This document shows positions 60,455 to 64,000 of a stretch of DNA of 64,000 nt, piece after piece. The position numbers and the translations under genes are program-made. The notes under the pieces were generated by a model. The model did no database searches. It was given only the letters and a program-made list of their open reading frames with translations, and had not been told where the DNA came from. Source of the stretch: Streptomyces aurantiogriseus (lineage in GTDB: Bacteria > Actinomycetota > Actinomycetes > Streptomycetales > Streptomycetaceae). The stretch covers positions 45,082 through 109,081 of the forward strand of contig NZ_BMSX01000030.1 of assembly GCF_014649375.1 (NCBI RefSeq), in the 5' to 3' direction. Each line of letters opens with the position of its first letter. Within the stretch, counting starts at the first letter, position 1.

Positions 60455-61738
60455 ATGAACACAGCAGGTCACTCGGAAGCAACGGCGCCCCGAGGCCTGG
60501 AACTCACCCCGTTCCGAGGCCTGCGCTACGACCCCGACCGGGTCGGCAGCCTCGCCGCCGTCACCTCCCCGCCCTACGACGTCGTCGTCCGCCCCGACGG
60601 CCTGCACCACCTCCAGGACGCGGACCCGCACAACATCGTCCGCCTCATCCTGCCCCAGGCCACCACCGCCGGCGCCCGCAACGAACAGGCCGCCACCACC
60701 CTCCGCCGCTGGCTCTCCGAGGGCGTCCTCACGGCCGACCCCGAACCCGCCCTGTACGTCTACGAGCAGCGGCACGCCGACGGCATGCTCCAGCGCGGCC
60801 TCATCGGCACCCTGCGTGTCTCCGAACCCTCGGCGGGCATCGTCCTCCCCCATGAGGACGTCATGCCGCACATCGTCGCCGACCGCGCGGCCCTGATGCG
60901 CGCCACCTCGGCGAACCTCGAACCGCTCCTGCTGACCTACCGGGGCAACGACACGACCGCGGACGTCGTCGAACGCACCGCCGAACAGCCCCCGCTCCTG
61001 TCGACGACCACGGAGGACGGCTTCAGCCACCGCCTCTGGTCGCTCACCGACCCCGACGAGGTGGCCCGCGTCCAGGCCGACCTCGCCCACCACCAGGCCC
61101 TGATCGCCGACGGCCACCACCGCTGGGCGACGTACCGGCGTCTACGCGCGGAGCACTCCTCTCCCAGCCCCTGGGACCACGGCCTCGTCCTCCTCGTCGA
61201 CACGGCCCGCTATCCGCTGCGCGTCCGCGCCATCCACCGCCTCCTGCACGGCCTGCCGGTCCCCGAGGCCCTGGCCGCCGTCGAGAACCTGTTCCGCGTC
61301 CGCCGCCTGGAGGTGCCGCTGCCGGAGGCGCTCGCCGCCCTGGCGGACGCGGCCTGCACGGGCAACGCCTTCCTGCTGGCCGGCGACGGCGCCTTCCACC
61401 TCCTGGACCGCCCCGACCCGGCCCTCCTCGCCCGCACGGTCCCCACCGACCGTCCGCCCGCCTGGCGCACCCTCGACGCGACGGTCCTGCACGCCACGCT
61501 CCTCGCCCACGTCTGGCACATCCCCGAGGACGACCCCACCCGCATCGCCTACATCCACGACACGGCCGCCACGGTCGAGAAGGCGGAACGCGACGGCGGT
61601 ACGGCGGTCCTGCTGCACCCGGTCCGCGAGGAGGTCGTCCGCGACCTGGCCCGCCAGGGCGTCACGATGCCCCGCAAGTCGACGTCGTTCGGCCCGAAGC
61701 CGGCCTCCGGCCTGGTCCTGCGCGCCCTGGACCTCTGA
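60455..61738 (+). CDS. DUF1015 family protein
   Basis: This 427-aa protein has the family's typical opening GLELTPFRGLRYDPDRVGSLAAVTSPPYDVVV, NIVRLILPQ, ALYVYEQRHADGMLQRGLIG and later LIADGHHRWATYRRLR with a conserved His-Arg motif. It is a soluble protein of no firmly known activity. It is divergent to the HAD gene, 73 bp away. Confidence 0.9.
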   Translation: MNTAGHSEATAPRGLELTPFRGLRYDPDRVGSLAAVTSPPYDVVVRPDGLHHLQDADPHNIVRLILPQATTAGARNEQAATTLRRWLSEGVLTADPEPALYVYEQRHADGMLQRGLIGTLRVSEPSAGIVLPHEDVMPHIVADRAALMRATSANLEPLLLTYRGNDTTADVVERTAEQPPLLSTTTEDGFSHRLWSLTDPDEVARVQADLAHHQALIADGHHRWATYRRLRAEHSSPSPWDHGLVLLVDTARYPLRVRAIHRLLHGLPVPEALAAVENLFRVRRLEVPLPEALAALADAACTGNAFLLAGDGAFHLLDRPDPALLARTVPTDRPPAWRTLDATVLHATLLAHVWHIPEDDPTRIAYIHDTAATVEKAERDGGTAVLLHPVREEVVRDLARQGVTMPRKSTSFGPKPASGLVLRALDL

Positions 61739-61755
61739 ACCCGGCACACGCAAAA

Positions 61756-61787
61756 GGGGCGGGACCCCGGCACCGGAATCCCGCCCC
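61756..61787. terminator. Convergent terminator between DUF1015 and TPR genes
   Basis: Stem GGGGCGGGA (61756-61764) with TCCCGCCCC (61779-61787), flanked by AAAA on the left and CCTC on the right. It lies 17 bases after the DUF1015 stop and 15 before the end of the leftward TPR gene. Confidence 0.85.
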
Positions 61788-61801
61788 CTCATTCACCCGC
61801 G

Positions 61802-63619
61802 TCAGTCCTGACCGTCGGCCTTGTCCTCGCCCGGCTCACTGTCGACCGTGTCCTCGTCCAGCGCGTCGACGAACTCCACGCCGTCCAGCTCGGCCAGCCG
61901 GTCCGAGGCGTCGGTGCTGCCGTCCCGGTCGGCCTCGACGGCCTTAGCGAACCACTCCCGCGCCTCGCTGTCCCGCCCGGCGGACAACAGCGCGTCGGCA
62001 TACGCGTACCGCAGCCGCGCGGTCCACGGCTGCACGGAGTTGGAGGCCAGCTCGGGGCTCTGCAGCGTCACGATGGCCGCGTCCAGCTGCCCCATGTCAC
62101 GCCGGGCACCGGCCGCGACGAGCCGCATCTCGACCTGTCCGGCCTTGTCGAGCTTGTGCACCTCGGGCGCGCCGGCCATGTCCAGCGCCTTCTCCGGCCG
62201 CCCGAGCCCACGCTCACAGTCGGCCATGACGGGCCACAGGTCCACGGTCCCCGTCATCCGCCGCGCAGCCCGGAACTCGGCAAGCGCCTCGCTGTACTTC
62301 TGGTTGGCATACGCGGCGAACCCGGCCGCCTCCCGCACAGCAGCGACCCTCGACGCCAGCCGCAGGGCCACCCTGGAGTACCCGTAGGCCCCCTCGGGGT
62401 CCTCGTCGATGAGTCGCGCGACCATCACCAGGTTCTTCGCGACGTCATCGGCCAGCGTCTTGGGCAGACTCTGCAGCTCCTGCCGTACGTCCTTGTCAAT
62501 CTCGTCCCCGGTGACGTCCTCCGGGATCGGCAGCCGCTTGATCGGCTCCCGGTCCCGGTCACGGTCCCGCTCGTCACGGAACCGGCCACCGCCGCGCCTG
62601 TCGTCACGTCCGCCGCGGTCGTCACGTCCCCGGAAGCCACCGGGCCGACCACCACGGTCATCACGGCGGGGCCCGCGTCCACCACGGTCGTCCCGCCCGC
62701 GGTACCCGGCACGCTCGCCGCTCCGGCTGTCCTCACGCCGGAAGCCACCGCGGTCCCCACGGTCATCGCCCCGCCGGTCATCGCGGCGGTCGTCACGCCG
62801 CTCGTCACGCCGGCCATCGCGGCGGTCATCACGGACGTAGTCCCTACGGAACCCACCCCGGTCGCCGCCACGGTCGTCCCGGCGGAAGCCACCGCGGTCC
62901 CCACGGTCGTCGCCCCGCCGCTCGTCACGCCGGTCGTCCCTACGGAACCCACCCCGGTCACCGCCACGATCGTCACGGCGGAAGCCACCGCGCTCACCTC
63001 GGTCGTCGCGATGGCCGTAACCACCGCGGTGGTCGTCCCGACGGTCATCGCGCCGATCATCACGGCGGTCGTCCCGACGGTCATCGCGCCGATCATCACG
63101 GCGGTCGTCACGGCGGAATCCGCCGCGCTCACCTCGGTCCCCACGGGCACGGTCATCGCGGCGGTCGTCCCGCCGACCGTAGCCACCACGATGGTCATCG
63201 CGCCGACCGTAACCGCCGCGGTCGTCGTCACGCCGGCCATAACCGCCGCGGTCGTCGTCACGCCGGAAGGCAGGCCGGTCGCCGCGGTCCCCACGGTCAT
63301 CCCGACGGAATCCACGATCGCGGTCGTCCCGCTGGAACGCCGGACGAGAACCCCGGTCCCCTTCGCGACGGTCGTCACGCCGACCGAAGCCACCACCACG
63401 GTTGTCACCGCGACGATCATCCCGACGGAACCCGCCGCGCTCTCCACGGTCGCCCCGGTCTCCGCGGTCGCCACGGTCCCGATCGTCCCGGCGGTCGTCA
63501 CGCCGACGGTAGCCACCACGGTCGTTGTCGCGGCGGAAGCCGCCACGATCGCCGCGATCCCCACTGTCCCGGCGCCGCTGGTCGCGCTCCGGTCGGTCGT
63601 CGGGAGAGTTGGTGGACAT
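61802..63619 (-). CDS. TPR-like protein with a long Arg/Gly/Asp-rich N-terminal region
   Basis: This 605-aa protein starts at ATG 63619 with AGGAG five bases upstream. Residues 1-357 are a low-complexity mix of RDDRG, GGFRRDD, RGGYG and RRDD units, rich in Arg, Asp and Gly with Phe/Tyr after Gly-Gly. The last 248 residues (from EPIKRLPIPEDVTGDEI) form a TPR-like helical domain, including AYANQKYSEALAEFRAARRM. The M. tuberculosis gene next to the HAD phosphatase (Rv1691) encodes only the TPR-like part as I recall. The disordered part resembles RGG/RG RNA-binding regions. It lies downstream of an rRNA operon beyond a strong terminator. Function unknown. Confidence 0.85.
   Translation of the reverse strand: MSTNSPDDRPERDQRRRDSGDRGDRGGFRRDNDRGGYRRRDDRRDDRDRGDRGDRGDRGERGGFRRDDRRGDNRGGGFGRRDDRREGDRGSRPAFQRDDRDRGFRRDDRGDRGDRPAFRRDDDRGGYGRRDDDRGGYGRRDDHRGGYGRRDDRRDDRARGDRGERGGFRRDDRRDDRRDDRRDDRRDDRRDDRRDDHRGGYGHRDDRGERGGFRRDDRGGDRGGFRRDDRRDERRGDDRGDRGGFRRDDRGGDRGGFRRDYVRDDRRDGRRDERRDDRRDDRRGDDRGDRGGFRREDSRSGERAGYRGRDDRGGRGPRRDDRGGRPGGFRGRDDRGGRDDRRGGGRFRDERDRDRDREPIKRLPIPEDVTGDEIDKDVRQELQSLPKTLADDVAKNLVMVARLIDEDPEGAYGYSRVALRLASRVAAVREAAGFAAYANQKYSEALAEFRAARRMTGTVDLWPVMADCERGLGRPEKALDMAGAPEVHKLDKAGQVEMRLVAAGARRDMGQLDAAIVTLQSPELASNSVQPWTARLRYAYADALLSAGRDSEAREWFAKAVEADRDGSTDASDRLAELDGVEFVDALDEDTVDSEPGEDKADGQD
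62549..63600 (-). repeat. Degenerate short tandem repeats in the Arg/Gly/Asp-rich coding segment
   Basis: On the plus strand, phrases such as CGGCGGTCGTCACGGCGG, CCACGGTCGTC and CACGGTCATCGCGGCGG recur for about 1 kb in steps of three bases. They encode the RDDR, GGFRRDD and GYGRRDD units. One stretch (about 63030-63120) repeats a 30-bp unit nearly exactly three times. The frame is intact throughout. Confidence 0.8.
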
Positions 63620-63691
63620 GGTGACTCCTGTCTTCGGTACCGCAAGTCATTCTCGCGCAGTCGGGTACCCGGCGCGCCATGGAAAAACGAA

Positions 63692-63735
63692 AAGGACCCC
63701 TGGTCCCAGCTGAACGCTGGTGACCAGGGGTCCTT
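63692..63735 (-). terminator. rRNA operon terminator
   Basis: On the minus strand a 19-bp stem (63692-63710 with 63716-63735, one bulged base, 5-base loop) is followed by a T-rich run (TTTTCGTTTTTCC). It starts 11 bases after the end of 5S rRNA. It is one of the few terminators here with a clear T tract. Confidence 0.92.
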
Positions 63736-63745
63736 CCCAAAGATT

Positions 63746-63864
63746 GTTCGGCGGCGTCCTACTCTCCCACAGGGTCCCCCCTGCAGTACCATCGGCGCTG
63801 TAAGGCTTAGCTTCCGGGTTCGAAATGTAACCGGGCGTTTCCCTCACGCTATAACCACCGAAAC
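63746..63864 (-). rRNA. rrf: 5S ribosomal RNA
   Basis: Minus strand from GTTTCGGTGGTTATAGCGTG to GAGTAGGACGCCGCCGAAC, about 119 nt. It has the conserved 5S blocks CCCGGTTACATTTCGAACCCGGAAG (loop B/helix III region) and the terminal helix between the two ends. It follows 23S rRNA on the same strand by a spacer of about 98 nt. Confidence 0.97.
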
Positions 63865-63962
63865 CCTAATGGTTTCGAGCGAACAAGCACACTTTTCACT
63901 TGTTTTCACTCAAAGCCGGCAACGGTCGTTGCCTCAGAACTAACACAGTGGACGCGAGCAAC
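63865..63962 (-). other. 23S-5S spacer of the rRNA operon
   Basis: About 98 nt, A/T-richer than the genome average. It contains segments that can pair in rRNA processing (for example AACGGTCGTT). No tRNA lies in it. Confidence 0.7.
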
Positions 63963-64000
63963 TGAGGACAAGCCCTCGGCCTATTAGTACCGGTCACCTC
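63963..64000 (-). rRNA. rrl: 23S ribosomal RNA (3' end only)
   Basis: The minus strand reads GAGGTGACCGGTACTAATAGGCCGAGGGCTTGTCCTCA, matching the conserved 3' tip of 23S rRNA (GGTACTAATAG...). The rest lies beyond the right edge. The exact 3' end is estimated. Confidence 0.93.

Noticed and set aside
62156..63943. A 595-codon Val/Thr/Pro-rich open frame opposite the TPR gene
   Set aside because: It is the mirror image of the Arg/Gly/Asp repeats, ends inside the 5S-23S spacer and has no plausible fold or ribosome site.

Overview
The window is high-GC actinobacterial DNA with Streptomyces hallmarks: strong G/C third-position bias, many GTG and a few TTG starts, frequent 4-nt ATGA/GTGA overlaps, and marker genes such as a SepF-like SflA, tandem streptogrisins, an Rpf-type muralytic enzyme and a DmdR1-type iron box. 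From memory, gene content and order resemble the S. coelicolor SCO1739-SCO1795 interval; this was not checked by alignment. No CRISPR array, phage, insertion sequence or tRNA was seen.

Layout. 0-0.2 kb: start of a leftward DnaE-type polymerase gene with a near-perfect LexA/SOS box. 0.6-3.2 kb: two tandem secreted streptogrisin-type proteases. 3.4-11.4 kb: a leftward six-gene operon (permease, FAD/NAD(P) protein, ATPase, two luciferase-like monooxygenases, DUF1684 protein) facing a divergent solute-binding lipoprotein. Its gene types recall sulfur-amino-acid scavenging operons of the Bacillus ytm type. 11.4-23.1 kb: mostly single genes, namely a DUF5685 protein with a very cysteine-rich tail, sflA, an MFS exporter, a membrane mannosyltransferase-like protein, a PAP2 phosphatase, an I78 inhibitor-like protein, a solitary cytochrome oxidase subunit I, an Rpf/LysM protein and two Streptomyces-type hypotheticals.

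23.2-60.4 kb: a largely leftward housekeeping block. From right to left it carries a HAD phosphatase, tlyA, NAD kinase, recN, pyrG, a NUDIX gene, ald, a parA-like gene, scpA, scpB, an RluB-type pseudouridine synthase, cmk and der. This broadly matches my recollection of M. tuberculosis Rv1692-Rv1713. Insertions interrupt it: a putative NrtR-type regulator with ADP-ribosylglycohydrolase, a Rieske/DUF6529 redox cassette, tyrA-aroH, a STAND-like TPR ATPase, a GH15 hydrolase, an FAD oxidase, an LLM reductase, a PucR regulator, a glycosyltransferase and an iron-type ABC transporter without a binding protein.

60.4-64 kb: a DUF1015 gene, a TPR protein with a roughly 357-residue Arg/Gly/Asp-rich N-terminal region, a strong terminator, 5S rRNA and the 3' tip of 23S rRNA.

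Most notable candidates: (1) a perfect 41-bp palindrome at the start of the NUDIX-winged-helix regulator that is translationally coupled to an ADP-ribosylglycohydrolase; (2) the Arg/Gly/Asp-rich TPR protein just downstream of the rRNA operon; (3) an orphan ParA-like ATPase coupled to a possible ribbon-helix-helix protein beside scpAB; (4) the DUF5685 protein with 16 cysteines in its last 33 residues; (5) the two-monooxygenase/ABC operon. Functions are read from motifs and context only; no database search was run.
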